The notes under the pieces are model-generated. The model had not been told where the DNA came from. It searched no databases and saw only the letters and a program-made list of their open reading frames with translations. A DNA stretch of 64,000 bases. Source: Tolypeutes matacus (lineage: Eukaryota > Chordata > Mammalia > Cingulata > Chlamyphoridae). The stretch is from NCBI GenBank assembly GCA_026826555.1, contig JAKSZT010053883.1, positions 27,087,225 to 27,151,224 of the forward strand, read 5' to 3'. Position numbers and translations under genes: made by a program. Each line of letters starts with the position of its first letter. Position 1 is the first letter of the stretch. This document shows positions 1 through 11,750 of the stretch, piece after piece.

Positions 1-342
1 CCCCACCTAGCACCAGCAAGTCACTCCAGGGACTTTGGTTGCAGTCCCACAGATTCCTGCCATTCAGTTGGGCATGGGGGAATGGTAGTAACTGCACAGA
101 TGGTGAAATTCACCAGTTTTTATCACAAGTCACTAGCCTCCTCATCCAGCTTTTCCTTAGTCTAGTTTTACTAGACTCCAGAGTTCTAAAATAGTTGATT
201 CAGATATTTCCTCCCAGTTCAATATTTGTTTTGGTAGAGGGACTGATTCCTGGAGCTCCCTATTCTGCCATCTTACCACAATCTTCTCTCCTCATTAGGC
301 TTTTGATATACCAGATTCACCATTTTAATAAAAGGCAGCAAA
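1..342. other. left-edge flank, probable old LINE fragment
   Basis: No exon is visible. The part near 225-290 (a gagggactgattcctgg stretch followed by a ccatcttaccac stretch) resembles the reversed 5' end of an old L1, which usually carries an AAGATGG motif. The match is from memory and weak. A SINE follows directly. Confidence 0.3.
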
Positions 343-561
343 ATTTTTTTTTTTTTTTAGGTACTTGGGGCTGGGGATTAAACCTGGGATCTCGTGTGGG
401 AAGCGGGTGCTCAACTACTGAGCCACATTGGCTTCCCTGAGTTGGTTTTTTCATTTGTTTTGCTCATTGTTTTTTTGTTTTTCAGGAAGCACTGGGAGCC
501 GAACCCGGAACCTCCCATGTGGGAGGTGGGCGCTCAACCGCTTGAGCCACATCTGGTCCCA
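343..561 (-). repeat. dimeric tRNA-Ala-like SINE (DAS-SINE type)
   Basis: Two tRNA-like units lie head to tail, joined by a short T-rich linker. Read on the - strand, each shows an A-box-like gagccacat/ctcagtggtt segment and a B-box-like ggttcaatccc segment. On the + strand a T run precedes the element, so its A tail lies at the left. This family is characteristic of Xenarthra. Confidence 0.85.
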
Positions 562-924
562 ACAAAACTTTTAGTAGCCCTCCTATTTATCAGATACGGG
601 TTGGGCACTGTAGATACAGAAATGAATAAGGCACAGTACTGGCCCTAGTAGTACTTATAGTCTAGTGGGTCTATCAGATGTAGGAACAGGTAACTACAAT
701 GGTGTGGGATAAGACCTTTGTTGGAGGTATGTGCCAACTGCTTTGGGAACTCATTTGGGGAGGTGATTCTTGGTGAGCATTGTGTGGGGATAAGGCATGA
801 CAAGGGCATGTCAGGGAACTCTAAAAAGAGATGTTATCTGAACTGATAACTGAAAGATGAGCAGGAAGTTACCATATGGCCATGAATTGTGTTTCCAGCC
901 ATTTCCCACATATGTGGAGGTCTT

Positions 925-1205
925 TAGGACAAGCTTTATTTATTTATTGGCTTAAAGAGCAAGAATTTATTGGCTCACGGTTTTAAGAGTAGAAGAGATC
1001 TAAAACCAAGACACATCAAGGCTCTGCTTTCTCCCCAAAGACTGTAGCATTCTGGTGCTGGCACTCCTGGGGGTTCTTTGGGTTGTATCTCTGCCTCCTG
1101 GCACATGATGATATCCTCTCCTTTCTTGCTCCTGTAATTTCCAGGTCCTCTTTATAAGATCTCCCATAATTTGGATTAAGACCCACCCTCATTCAGTTGG
1201 GCCAC
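925..1205 (-). repeat. MaLR/MLT1-like LTR fragment
   Basis: The sequence runs from a tttattggct start through gtagcattctggtgctgg and cacatgatgatatcct to a gccacaccc end. This fits my memory of a reversed MLT1/MST-type LTR. It breaks off exactly where the T-rich tail of the next L1 starts (1206), so the L1 probably inserted into it. Confidence 0.5.
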
Positions 1206-1640
1206 ACCCTTTTTTATTTTTATTTTTTATTTTAAGATACTTAGATTACATAAATGTTACATTAAAAATGTAGGGGATTCCCATATGCCCCATTCCTTAT
1301 CCCTCCCACACTTTCCCACATTAACAACATCCTTCATTGGTCTGGTACATTTGTTACAATGGATGAACATGTATTGGAGCATTGTCACTAAGTGTGGATT
1401 ATAGTTTACATTATAGTTTAAACTCTCTCCTGCACAATTTTGTAAGTTATGACAAGATATATAATGGCCTGTATCTGTCATTGCAACATAGGACAAGCTT
1501 TTAACTTTTCATCATCCTTGCTTTGTTTCCTGATAGTGCATTCAAATGGCCTAAAATGCAAAGTACCACCCTCCCTCCATTCTCAATTCATCTGTCATTC
1601 CCACTTGAAATCAACTGATAGCTTCCTTTGATTGGGCATT
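1206..1640 (-). mobile_element. L1 3' end, antisense
   Basis: A T-rich start is followed by an L1 3' UTR-like segment: ttaagatacttagattacat, then a gattcccatatgcccc block, then cccacattaacaacatcc. The same order of motifs occurs in the LINE copies at 13964 and 42410. The element is 5' truncated and its right boundary is approximate. No intact reading frame is present. Confidence 0.6.
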
Positions 1641-3367
1641 TTTTAAATGCTACCTAGATTTGTTGGGAATTACACAAGAGCTCATTTTGTTTTTTGATAG
1701 CCCAGCTTGGGTGTTGTCAGGGTCTTCATTGTGTAAAGGAGGCAGGCCCAGACATTCACTCAATAAGCATTTACTGAGAAGCTCCCTGTGTTTAGCACAC
1801 CATGTTTATTGCCAGGGAATGATAATAAGAGGAATAAGCTATATTCTTTGTCCTTGGTGAGGCTGTAATCAAACATGCATACACTTATCTCTATTTAATA
1901 TAGTGTAGACAGCTTAAGTGTCACAAGACAGAGATAAAGAGGAGACAGGAATTCCTTCTGGCCTCAACAGAAAGGTCATTTAATTAATTTATTTGACCTC
2001 CTGTGCACAGAAATGTATTAATTGTAATCTTTGGTTCGTGACATACCATCATCATTGGTTGATCATTATTTCACTAACTATATTCTGAGTGTTTCTTATG
2101 TGTGCTAGCACTTTGCTAGGTCCCTCAGGAAGCTGATGTTCTAGTGGGTAAGATAATTAAAGTAAGACTAGGGTTATGGTAGAGAAAATATAAGATGCTA
2201 TGGAAGCTTGTGGCTTAGCACCTCATCTTGTTTCTGGGTGCAGGGAAGGCGTTTTGGAAAAAGTGCAATTTAAGCTGAGACCTAGCTAGGTGAAAAAGGC
2301 TAGGAGATTGTTCCCAAAGGAGACCACGATGTGATTGGGTTCAGAGAGCAGCATGATGTGGGAACTGGTAGCTCTGCAGGTCGAGCACCTTAACTAGTGG
2401 GAGGGTGGTAAAAAGATGAGGTTGGAGACCTGGGCAAGATTTACACTTTATCCTGAGTTACTGAAGAGGATTTAGCAGGGAAGTGACATGGTAAGAGTTT
2501 GAGCTAGTCTGGTTACTGTGTGAAGAATGGATCATGGGGGTGCTGGGGTGGGGGGAATGGAGGCAGGGACACATGTTAGGAGACTGATCAAGTGGAAGAC
2601 ATGTTGATTCCCTGTGCTGAGGTGGTGGCATTAGGGATATAGATGCTTGGAAGGCCAGTGGGCACAACTTGGTGATGAATTTTATGTGGAGATCTTGGAG
2701 AATGTGATGACCAGGTTTCTGGCATGGGTAACCTGATGGAAGGTGATGCCTTCACTGAATGGGGAGCTCCAAAGAGGGTCAGGTTTGCAGGAGGAAATGA
2801 TGAATTCAGGTTTTGACTCAGTGGGTTTGAGGTACTAAGGGTGGTTGCATATGGGAGTCTGAAGGTCTAGAGATAGGTTCTGGCTGGAGTTTTGGGAGTC
2901 GTCAGTATAGAGATGGTGCAAAAAGCCAATGGGTGGGATGACCAAGGGGAGTGCGAGTAAGAGGGATTTTGCAGGGTGAGTACCCTGAGAGCAATACCAA
3001 GCTTTAAGGTTTAGGAAGAAAGGCGATATAGAAAGGGTGGCATTTAGAACCCAACTTGAGGGCAGGTTAGACTTCGGACATGTCTAGAAGGGAAGAAGGC
3101 TACTCAAGCCAGTTTGTGGAGGCTTTGAATGCCAGGCTAATGTGTTTAGGCATGTGCCCAGATGATTTAATAGTGTGCTTTCTCCAAGGTGTGTTGGTTG
3201 CTGGCTTTGGTGCTAGATTGTGATCTAACTTCCTGCCTATGGGAAGAGGCCTCTCTTAGTACTCCCCCCTCCACTTCTCCCATAGATAGTGAGAATGTGT
3301 GGGAGAAGTGAGGAAAGGGGCCTCTGGGTTCTCTTGCTCACTGTGTCCTTTGTCTTTCTGCCTTCAG
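1641..3367 (+). other. upstream flank / 5' intron of ZSCAN20
   Basis: No coding exon is visible. The stretch 2100-3150 is moderately GC-rich single-copy-like DNA with no CpG island. The first non-coding exon and promoter of ZSCAN20 were not found and may lie left of the window. The last bases (ctttgtctttctgccttcag) form a polypyrimidine tract and AG acceptor for the exon at 3368. Confidence 0.5.
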
Positions 3368-3478
3368 AGCCAGAAGGAGCAGTTCCTCTTCGAAGAGCTC
3401 CCTTAAAGGATACATCGTAAATGCAGGAGGAAGTCAGAGGAGGACAACCCAGCTGAAGTGAGGCATCCAGGCTAGACT
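3368..3478 (+). other. ZSCAN20: ZSCAN20 5' UTR part of the first coding exon
   Basis: This 111-nt leader lies between a strong acceptor (AG at 3366-3367) and the start codon at 3479. It holds an upstream AUG at 3421 that opens an 11-codon uORF ending with TGA at 3454-3456, 22 nt before the main start. The upstream exon is not identified. Confidence 0.75.
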
Positions 3479-3895
3479 ATGGCTGTGGCCTTGGAACTCC
3501 AGGCCCAGGCCTCTCCCCTGCCAGAGCCTGAAGGATTCCTGATTGTGAAACTAGAGGAGGACTCATGGGGATCAGAATCTAAACCCCGGGAGGAGGACCA
3601 TGACCTTATCCCTGTTCCTGAGGCCTCCCGCCAGCGCTTCAGGCAGTTTCAGTACAGGGATGCAGCTGGACCCCACGAGGCCTTCAGCCAGCTCTGGGAG
3701 CTCTGCTGTCGTTGGCTGAGGCCGGAGATTCACCTCAAAGAACAGATCCTAGAGCTACTGGTGCTGGAGCAGTTCCTGACTATCTTACCCAGGGAGATCC
3801 AGACTTGGGTACAGGCGCGCCACCCTGAGAGCGGAGAGGAGGCAGTGGCCCTGGTGGAGGATTGGCACCAAGAGACGCAGGCTGCAAGGCAGCTG
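3479..3895 (+). CDS. ZSCAN20: ZSCAN20 coding exon 1: SCAN domain
   Basis: This exon encodes residues 1-139 of ZSCAN20, a nuclear zinc-finger protein taken to act as a sequence-specific transcription regulator. The SCAN domain, a leucine-rich dimerisation module found in vertebrate zinc-finger proteins, spans about residues 51-131 ([11 protein letters not shown] through the VALVEDW end). It is preceded by IVKLEED, the conserved N-terminal motif of the family; K24 sits in a VKLE SUMO consensus. The start has a good Kozak context (A at -3, G at +4) and matches the family N terminus. The donor is ctg|gtgagt after a full codon. The remaining exons lie at 8922, 9574, 9961, 15113, 19423 and 20409. 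Together they give 3138 nt, 1045 residues, close to the ~1043 I recall for the human protein. Confidence 0.97.
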
Positions 3896-3989
3896 GTGAG
3901 TCAGTCTGTTTTCCAGTCAGTGGGCTGGGTAAGGCAGCAGGGCTGTGACTAGGTTAATAATTGCCAAAATTACAATAATAGCAATAACA

Positions 3990-4216
3990 ACTGACATTTA
4001 TTGAGCACTACTATGTACCAACATTGTTCTAAGTGCTTTACATGTATTAACTCAATCCTCTCAACAATTTAATGAGGTGGGTACTGTTATCCTAATTTTA
4101 CCATTAGGAAATTGAGACAGAAAAGAATCTCAAAGTCACACAGCTACTAGATGGTAGAGCCAGGATTTGAACTCATGCAGTCTGACTCTAAAACCAGCAC
4201 TCATAACCACTACTCT
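3990..4216 (-). repeat. MIR SINE
   Basis: The sequence follows the reversed MIR consensus: attgagcactactatgtacc, then tctcaacaatttaatgaggt, then a gaactcatgcagtctgactc end. MIR is an ancient tRNA-derived mammalian SINE with a CORE region. Divergence is moderate. Confidence 0.8.
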
Positions 4217-4471
4217 AAACAGGCTTTCAGTTATATACTCATACTATGTTTAATTTGTGTTGTGTTTTATACTTAACTAAGTGTTTTTACATATGTGATC
4301 TGTTTGGATGCTTACAGCAGTAATGTAGGTAGACAAAATAGTATGATTGTCCCCATTTTACACATGAAACTGGGCCCCAAATGGTCAAGTGGCTCACAAA
4401 GCTCACTCTGCTAGAATCAGAGCTTGAATCCAGATCCTCATTCCAAGTTCATTCTTTCTGAGCTTTTCTCT

Positions 4472-4694
4472 CTCTCTTTTTTTTTTTGAGGTACCAGGGC
4501 CAGGGATTGAACCCAGGGTCTCATATGTGGGATGTCAGTGCCCAATCACTGAGCCACATTGACTCCCCTGAGTTGGTTTTTACATTTGTTTGCTTGTTGT
4601 TTTTTTTTTTTTTTTTTAGGAGGCACCGGGAACCGAACCCGGGACCTCCCATGTGGGAAGCAGGCACTCAACTGCATGAGCCACATCAGCTCCC
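4472..4694 (-). repeat. dimeric tRNA-Ala-like SINE
   Basis: Like the element at 343, two tRNA-like units (from 4489 and from 4619) are joined by a T-rich linker. The left flank is a pyrimidine and T run. It sits in the first ZSCAN20 intron, antisense to the gene. Confidence 0.85.
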
Positions 4695-4756
4695 CATTCT
4701 TTCAATATACAACAGATGCCAGTGCAAGCCATGGGAATTGAAATACCTCAAATGAG

Positions 4757-4945
4757 ATGTTAGCTGACATTTACTGAGCATTCACTGTATTAGACACTTT
4801 TCTAAGCTTATTATATGTTTCATTCATCTAACCAACCCAACAACCCAATAAAGTACTGTTATCACCATTTTTCAAATGGAAAACAGAGACAGAGAGACAG
4901 GTAAGTAACTTAACAAATTTATATAATTAAGTTACAGAGCTCAGA
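4757..4945 (-). repeat. MIR SINE
   Basis: A reversed MIR with the tttactgagcattcactgta start and an aagtaacttaac end. It is more diverged than the copy at 3990. Confidence 0.65.
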
Positions 4946-5773
4946 TAGGTAAGTAAAAGTATTTTGGCTTTAACATTCACAATTTTAACAATTTGCAAGT
5001 GACCCTGAAGGCCTATGACCTAATTTTGCTGTGACACAAATTTTTGGATCCTGCTTTGAAGCTGGTATTTGTAGAAAAAGTCCTTTAGCTGGCTGCAGGC
5101 TGAGCCAGTCACTAGAACCCTCATCTCAGCCTAATCCTGTTCTCTCCACTTACTCTATTGTCAGTAATTCTTTTGATATTATATTTAATATCAAAATTAT
5201 ATTCGCTGTGGGAAATTATAAGTTTGAGAACTTCCTTTGCAAATGTTTTGCTTTTTGAATTCCTTTACACATTGAAGATACAGAGAGAATATTTAAAGTT
5301 ACAGAACTAAGTATAAGAGAGAGTGTACCTTATTTTAATATGACACCCCTTCCCCTATATTATTTCTTTTAAAGAAACCAGCTATTTGCCTTAAGTGGCA
5401 GTGAAGAAAGAAGTAAAGTCTTAGGGTGTCAGAGCTGGAAGGTGAAGAACTTGAGACTGAGAGATGAGAATTAACTTAAATCAAGGTCTTTATGATTCTT
5501 CATCTGTAAAGTAGGGGGTGGACTAGAACAAAGGTTTTAAAATTATGCCACTGTGAGCTGACCAAAGGTTGAACTGCTTCTAAACTTAATTAAAAAAAAT
5601 AAGGTGATGGAATCTTCTTAGGTATTTTTACTCCTGTGAATTTTATTTTTATTTTTTAACCTTTCTGCCTCTGAGTGCTCAAAAATGTCAGAACAAATGG
5701 ATACATAGCAAAGGAGCTTGTCTTTTGGGGCACATAGTAGCTAGTGATCTTATAGTGCAAGTATGTAACTTAG

Positions 5774-6407
5774 TGTATTAGTCAGCCAAAAGGGGTGCTG
5801 ATGCAAAGTACCAGCACTCTGTTGGCTTTTATAAAGAGTATTTATTTGGGGTGGTAGCTTACAGTTGTAACTGTAAAGAGTTAAAGAGTTCAGCCCAAAG
5901 TTACTTCCTCACCAAACTCTGTTGCCACGTGTTGAAGCAAGATGTTGGGTGATGTCTGTGAAGGTTCAGCCTTCCTTCTTCCTCTTAAGGCTCCATGGTC
6001 CCAGCTTCTTCTGATCTCAGCTGTGGGCTGGCATAAGGCCCATCTCTCGGGGCTCGCTTCTTTCCGGGCTCAACTGCTCTGTTCTCTTCACAAGGTCAGC
6101 TATAGACAATCAGGCTCATCTCTCTTCCTTGGGCCTCTGCCATATCTAATGAGCTGTCTCTCTGTGTTCTTCTTCACTGTGTATTTACTTCTTTGTGAGA
6201 GTCTGTTTTACCCCTACCAGGGGGATGGGGCCTCAACCCTGCATGCCTTAATGACGTGGTCAGATAAAAGCCCTAATCTTGATTTAATAAAGTAAAAGTG
6301 ATAACTCTGAATCTAATACAATCTAATATGCCCACAGGAACAGACCAGTTTACAAACACAATCCAGTATCTATTTTTGGAATTCATAAACAATATCAAAC
6401 TGCTACA
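5774..6407 (-). mobile_element. solo LTR, ERVL/MaLR-like, family A
   Basis: Read on the - strand it starts TGTAGCAGTTTGATATTG and ends GGCTGACTAATACA, so it has TG...CA termini. An AATAAA lies about 60 nt before the 3' end, as expected for an LTR. The flanks are cttag (5769-5773) and tttag (6408-6412), a 5-bp TSD with one mismatch. Two relatives lie at 33552 and 62780. No retroviral gene accompanies it. The family name is unverified. Confidence 0.75.
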
Positions 6408-8077
6408 TTTAGTTATATTTTCTGCAAGTAAAATTCTTCCAAGTCTTAATATATGAAATATATTAACTGTGTTCCTCAAAGAGAACCACCACCTGAATGA
6501 GGTTGGCACCTCCTGGGCTAAATGTCCTTTAGGATATTTTCTTTAAAGAAAGCTTTCAGCTCTGATGTTTTGTGATTTTTAGCTTGTTTATTCTGTCATC
6601 ATCCATCTTGCAGATGCACAGACATTTTTGATGGACACTTTGTCACTATCCCTAACCAGTATCCTACAGATTTTTTGCCTCCCCATTGTCACTTGAATCT
6701 ACTTCCACAGTTATCACCTATGGAATCGGCATCTTTGCTCAGGGATGGTAAAAGTTGGAGGAACTGGGGTTGAGAGTGAAGATTATTGTTGAGTTTGGTC
6801 ACACAGTTCCTCTGTCAACTGTTAGCTATAACAAAGTGAGATTTTTTAAAAAAACAACCCTATAAGAATGTTAATAAGCAGCTGTTTCCTCCCTGTGAAG
6901 TCACAGAATATTGATGGAGGTCCTCATTTGAAATGGCCTTTCATGCTTTGTTTGCTCTCTTTGAGAATGGATTTGAGTTTTCAGATCAGCCAAAAGATTT
7001 TTGGAGCTAAGTTTGGCAAATCCAATAAGTTGATGAAGATGGATGTTACCACTTTGGATTAAAAAAATAAGGTTCAGAGCATTGTATATAGTTGCTACTT
7101 ATTATGTAAAAATGGGAAAAAATAATTTATTTACCCTTGCTTGTATATAGATAAAAACACTGAAAGGATGCAGAAGAACAGTGATTACCTGTGGTGAGAC
7201 ATGGGGGAAGAAACTGAGCAGATGGGATGGGGACAATGGTGGGGGTGTCTTTTCATTGAATACCCTCATTTATTTTTCTGTTTTCAAACCATGTGAGTAC
7301 GTTATCTATTTAAAAAATTGAAATGCATATTTTAAAGTTAGGTGTTCCTGTACAGCAACAAGATTGTTATATTGTTGGGGTTTTAGAGTCAGGAAAGAAC
7401 ACTTTGATACCTACTTCTGAATTTAGTACCAACTGAGAAATAGAGATCAGATTAGATATTAGCTTTATTATTGATAAGGTTGAATTGGTTTTTGTGGCTT
7501 CCTAATACTTTACTCCTGAACTGAAGCTTCACCCCTCCTAGCCCCCTTTCCACTCTGTCTTCAGGTTCCTCCTTCATGGTTAGAGGCTGTCTTGGCAGAC
7601 AAGTATGTATCCTGAGGGCCTGCTGTGGCCCAGAAGTATAAGGGCTTGGATGGGGGGTGGGCTTAGCTCTTTCTCCTGATCTCAAGAATCAGAAAAACAA
7701 TCTCTCTCCTTTGGGGAAGAGGGAATGAGTGAGGAGAGAGCAAGGGGGCTACCATAGTAGAAGTCTCTGTATAGAAAGATAAAGCTGGGGAAATGGGGGT
7801 TCCTCCCTAAATCTATGTGTGGCTTATAAAGTGGCCCATGAAGCCAATTATCAAAGAGGAATCTATAAATGTTTCTATTGGGAGTGTTGTTGTCACATAG
7901 GTTTTAAAGGTATTGTCATAGGGTATAAAATCAATACATAATAATTCCCTTTAGGTACTTGCATTGTTTTTATATTCTTGGTTATTACTGTTATTTTGAC
8001 CTTTTTTACTCCCATGGGCTAATATAGTGGCTTAAGAAACTCATAACAATTGGCTTGAGTCCATTTCTCTTTGATTT

Positions 8078-8168
8078 TCATTTTTTTTGGAGATACTGGG
8101 GCCGGGGATTGAACCCGGGACCTCGTATGTGGGAAGCTGGCGCTCAATCACTGAGTTACACCTGCTCT
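8078..8168 (-). repeat. monomeric tRNA-Ala-like SINE
   Basis: A single tRNA-like unit follows a short T run: a gattgaacccgggacctcg B-box region and a cgctcaatcactgag A-box region, both reversed. It lies 0.75 kb before ZSCAN20 coding exon 2. Confidence 0.8.
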
Positions 8169-8921
8169 TTCCAATTATTTTGTTGTATAGATTTTTGCTA
8201 AGTTTTAGGGCAAACAAAACTTTAATCATGTTATCTCTTAATTAATTATTCCCTTTTATTTTATATAAATTTTCTATATTTGAGTACCTTTTTGTCTGAA
8301 TCTGCATTAAAATTAAAATGGGGACTTCTGCTTTCCTTTTGAATTAGAATGCCTTATCTTTACTTATCTTTCTATTTTTAGGATTAGCTGTGTCCTTCTA
8401 AGCAACACATACTTAAATTTCATTTTAAAATTCCATTTTAATTATTTGTCCTTCTTTTTAAAAATATTTTTAAAATCTTTGCCTTTCAGAAGGGATATTT
8501 AGAGCAATTACATTTAGTGTTATATTTGTATCTTTTTTTTCCTTCAGTTTTTATGCTTCCCTTTTAATGTATATACCTTGTTTACTTTTACCTTTTTTGA
8601 TAACTTAAAAGGTAGCCTGTTTTTGATGCTTAGGGATTATCTTTTAATGCCACAACCATTTTACATCATTTGTCTCTTTATGATTCAAAAATATTTTGAA
8701 CAATGGCATCCTCTTTGAAACACTTGTATAGTCTCCCTGTGTTGAGCAAGACAGCACTCATTTGGTGGTATAAATGCTGGTCTGTTTACTTGTAGTCATA
8801 CTTTAAGCCATCTTTGGATCTTAAAAGAGCCTTTTAGCCTCTGCACCACAGTTGTACTCAAGATAACCAAAGGTGGGTCTTATAGAACTGATGACTGGGA
8901 CTTTTGGCCATCTGTGTATAG

Positions 8922-9099
8922 GACCTGGAAGTCTGCGCAGAAGAGGCCAGGTCCATAAAGACAATGCAGGGATCTCAGGGCTTCCAGCTGCAGCCGGTGG
9001 ATCACTGCTTCACCCAGAAGCAGGGGGTGAAAAACCCATGCCCTGACCTATCCAAGGATCTAAACTCCAAAGGGGCGCCACAGTCCTTGAAAGAGAATG
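8922..9099 (+). CDS. ZSCAN20: ZSCAN20 coding exon 2: linker
   Basis: Residues 140-198 plus the first base of codon 199 (178 nt). It starts in phase 0 after a tatag acceptor (GAC CTG GAA) and ends aaagagaatg|gtgagt. It encodes a low-complexity linker between the SCAN domain and the Myb/SANT-like domains, including a QGFQLQPVD motif I recall from the human protein. No folded domain is apparent. Confidence 0.93.
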
Positions 9100-9573
9100 G
9101 TGAGTATAAAGAACAAGGGGAACATCAGGGAATGGAGCCTTCTCCTTCAAAGGAGGGGCATAGAGGGTAAGGAAGGGCATGTGGAAAGGAATCACATTCA
9201 GGATTTAAGGCAAAGTATGGGGTAGTGTCTGATGGACATAATTACTGAGAATTAAGGTAAATAAGTAAGCATTGTAAAAGATAATGATGCTGCCAGCTTA
9301 ATCCACTGTAGCTGGAATTGTGCATCAGGTCAGGCCGGGTTTGGGGTGGCTGGTGGTCTTGGGAATTCAGGATTAGCCCCTCATACACGGCACACCAATT
9401 AAGGTAGCTTAAGAGCTAGACACTCCAGAAGGGGAATAAAAGGGAAAATCTACACCAGTCACAGGGATAGTCTCAGTTTGATCCAAGCATGACTTTTGGA
9501 AGGCTGGACCTGAGAGGAGGTGGCTCTTTGAAGAACCAGAGCTTGGATTTCAGAGTTTTTCCCTTATTTTCAG
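9100..9573 (+). other. ZSCAN20 intron after coding exon 2
   Basis: A 474-nt intron, GTGAGT to TTTTCAG. No repeat or other feature is recognised. Confidence 0.85.
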
Positions 9574-9650
9574 CTGTACTCACTCCTCGGGTCCCTACCC
9601 TCCCAAAGATGGGGAGCATTGGAGATTGGGAGGTGGCAGCTGAGTCTCAG
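9574..9650 (+). CDS. ZSCAN20: ZSCAN20 coding exon 3: linker
   Basis: A 77-nt exon encoding the end of codon 199 through residue 224 (AVLTPRVPTLPKMGSIG and on to AAESQ). The acceptor is attttcag and the donor gtctcag|gtaagc. The first two bases complete the codon begun in the previous exon, so frame is kept. It is linker sequence. Confidence 0.93.
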
Positions 9651-9960
9651 GTAAGCTGCCATTTATTCTTCCTTTCCTGTTATCACTACTCCTGTGCTCT
9701 TGCCCCCAGTGCTCCTCCTCTCTCTCCATGGCCTCCCCTCAGCAAAGGGCATAGGACATAAGAATTGCCCACCTGTCAGCTTGTGTCCATCCCTCACCCC
9801 CACCCCCTTCCAATTCCCTGGGCTTTCCTTTTTGGTCATGCTGCTTCCATAATGCTAGCCTCACCCTGCATTTCCATTATCTTTTCTGGGGTCTGGTGGG
9901 GTTCCTGGGCTATTTTCAAGGGTCATGACATGTGAGGCCCTTCTCTTGTTCATCTCACAG
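9651..9960 (+). other. ZSCAN20 intron after coding exon 3
   Basis: A short 310-nt intron from gtaagc to the catctcacag acceptor. It is pyrimidine-rich in its middle (9780-9840), with no recognised repeat. Confidence 0.85.
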
Positions 9961-10045
9961 GAAGCCCCGGGCCCTGGCAAACATGCTGAGAAGGACTTCT
10001 GCAAGGACCACCCAGGAGACAATTGTGGGTACAACGTGTCCCTGG
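9961..10045 (+). CDS. ZSCAN20: ZSCAN20 coding exon 4: linker
   Basis: An 85-nt exon in phase 0 (EAPGPGKHAEKDFC...) for residues 225-252 plus one base of codon 253. It ends at gtccctgg|gtaagg. It is part of the hydrophilic linker before the first Myb/SANT-like domain. Confidence 0.92.
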
Positions 10046-10859
10046 GTAAGGAGATAATGCCTTGTGAAGGTTTCTGAGACATTCAGTTCCCAAAGATTTT
10101 AGACCATTCCATCACTCCCTTAAGACTGAAGACTGTGGAATTTCAGAGATAGGCAGAAGAGTTGGCTCTTTGTAAAGCCAACACTGGTGGCATGGATGGC
10201 AGGTGGAGAGTGGAGTCTACCTGGATAGAGGCTTGTGTGATGGCTTCCAGTCAGGGCTTATCCTCATTACCTCAGTGCATTCACCATGGTCCAGGGTCTG
10301 GGTCCCAGTTTCTTGTCTCAGAAGTCCGATCTTGTCAGCACCAAAATGAAAGCCATCTCAGGGGGTAGACTTAAGTGAACTAAGTCCATGAGACTGATGT
10401 GTTAGACCACAATGAGAACTAAATATTACAGGGCTCAGAATACTTGAAGTCCATATGACCAACACAGTCTCCTTTCTCTATAGGTACACCTACATGGGAA
10501 GCCAGATAATAATGAACATGGGATCAGTATGAGGGAAGTTAGAGACCCCAGTGGGATAAAATGAGAGACTGTGATAAGTCTGACTCATAGGGAGGTAAGA
10601 TTCTAGAAGCATGTTGACTATAAGTCCCTATGATTTTCCATATTAGGGATAGTCCTGTGAATAAGGGTAGAAAAGGCAAAGTTCATTGCAAGGGCTTGGG
10701 TGAACATAACATATATTGCCTCTGCATCCAGCTTCTTTTCTGATGAGACATTTCTTCTCCTCAAGTTGTGATGGTGTTTTCAATCAGGTGATAACTATAT
10801 CTTACAGACATTAGAGTCATTCTTTTTAAAGGCAGGGACTCAACAATTTTTCTACCTGG

Positions 10860-11025
10860 TATGCTAGTACAGTGATTAAGAGCTTTGACTCTCAACCTCA
10901 GTTTTCTTGATTGTAAAATGGGAATAATAATTCAATCTAGCTCATAGGCTTACTGTGAGAATTAAATAAGATAATAGAGATAAAGTGCCAGGCATATATT
11001 CTCAGCTAACGTTAATTGTTAAGAT
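10860..11025 (+). repeat. MIR SINE
   Basis: Forward MIR: tacagtgattaagagctttg, then tgtaaaatgggaataataat, then gataaagtgccaggcata. The central part is shortened against the consensus. Confidence 0.75.
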
Positions 11026-11185
11026 CCGAGCAATTATAGAGGCTTGATTTAGTAGTGATTTATAAGATGTTGTAGTGGTGGGGACTAGGTCTGTTTCCCC
11101 TCACCCCTTTTAAGAATTAATCATTTAAAGTGATTTTGCAAATCTTTGCTCTTATATTACATTTCTCCTTCAGGTCTCTGAAGGT

Positions 11186-11257
11186 GATCTTACTTCCTGG
11201 TTTTTGGGAAAAAAACTTTACGATCTTACTTCTTGGTTCTTGGGAAAAAAACTTGTA
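11186..11257 (+). repeat. local tandem duplication, 36-bp unit x 2
   Basis: Unit 1 (11186-11221) begins gatcttacttcctggttttt and unit 2 (11222-11257) begins gatcttacttcttggttctt; both end in a gggaaaaaaactt block. About four mismatches separate them. Confidence 0.85.
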
Positions 11258-11584
11258 ACTCCTATATACTATAACCTTGGAGACCATGATCCCACGTTTC
11301 TTCTACATCAAAACAGTATGCATATCCCTTGTCACTGCTGATTGTGCAGCCCAGGTCTCTGGTGGGGCGAGAGGGCTATTTTTGTGCCTTGTTATGCCTT
11401 TTTTCCCCTTTACCAGCACTCAGTGAATGAATGGTTTGGGGTCCTTTTGCTACTCTGGTTGCGGTTGTCAGAACTTACTCCAGTTCATCTAGTTTACTCC
11501 TAAATTTTGTGCCTAACACCAAGTTTTAGGTGACAGTAAATTCCTTGGGTTTTGCTTGCAATGTGGAAAGCACGAGCAATCATT

Positions 11585-11750
11585 GAAGACCTTCTTTTTG
11601 CCAGGTCCTGAGCTAGGTGGTATATATTACCAGCTCCCTTTTACAGATGAAGAAACAGGTTCAGTGAGGTTAAGTAACTGCCCAAGGTCACCACAGAAAT
11701 GGAAGAACTATGACTTAAGCCCAGGTTCTGAATTTATTGTGACTGGAAGC
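11585..11750 (-). repeat. MIR SINE
   Basis: Reversed MIR with tttacagatgaagaaacagg and gttaagtaactgcccaaggt, then a gcccaggttctgaatt end. Confidence 0.7.

Larger units (their letters stand above)
3896..8921 (+). other. ZSCAN20 intron after coding exon 1
   Basis: This 5-kb intron runs from a GTGAGT donor to a tatag acceptor. It contains MIR copies in reverse orientation (about 3990-4216, 4250-4460, 4757-4945), a SINE dimer (4472), a solo LTR (5774), an old LINE-like stretch around 7120-7320, a SINE monomer (8078) and AT-rich DNA (8230-8800) that may be an old LINE. No alternative exon is evident. Confidence 0.7.
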
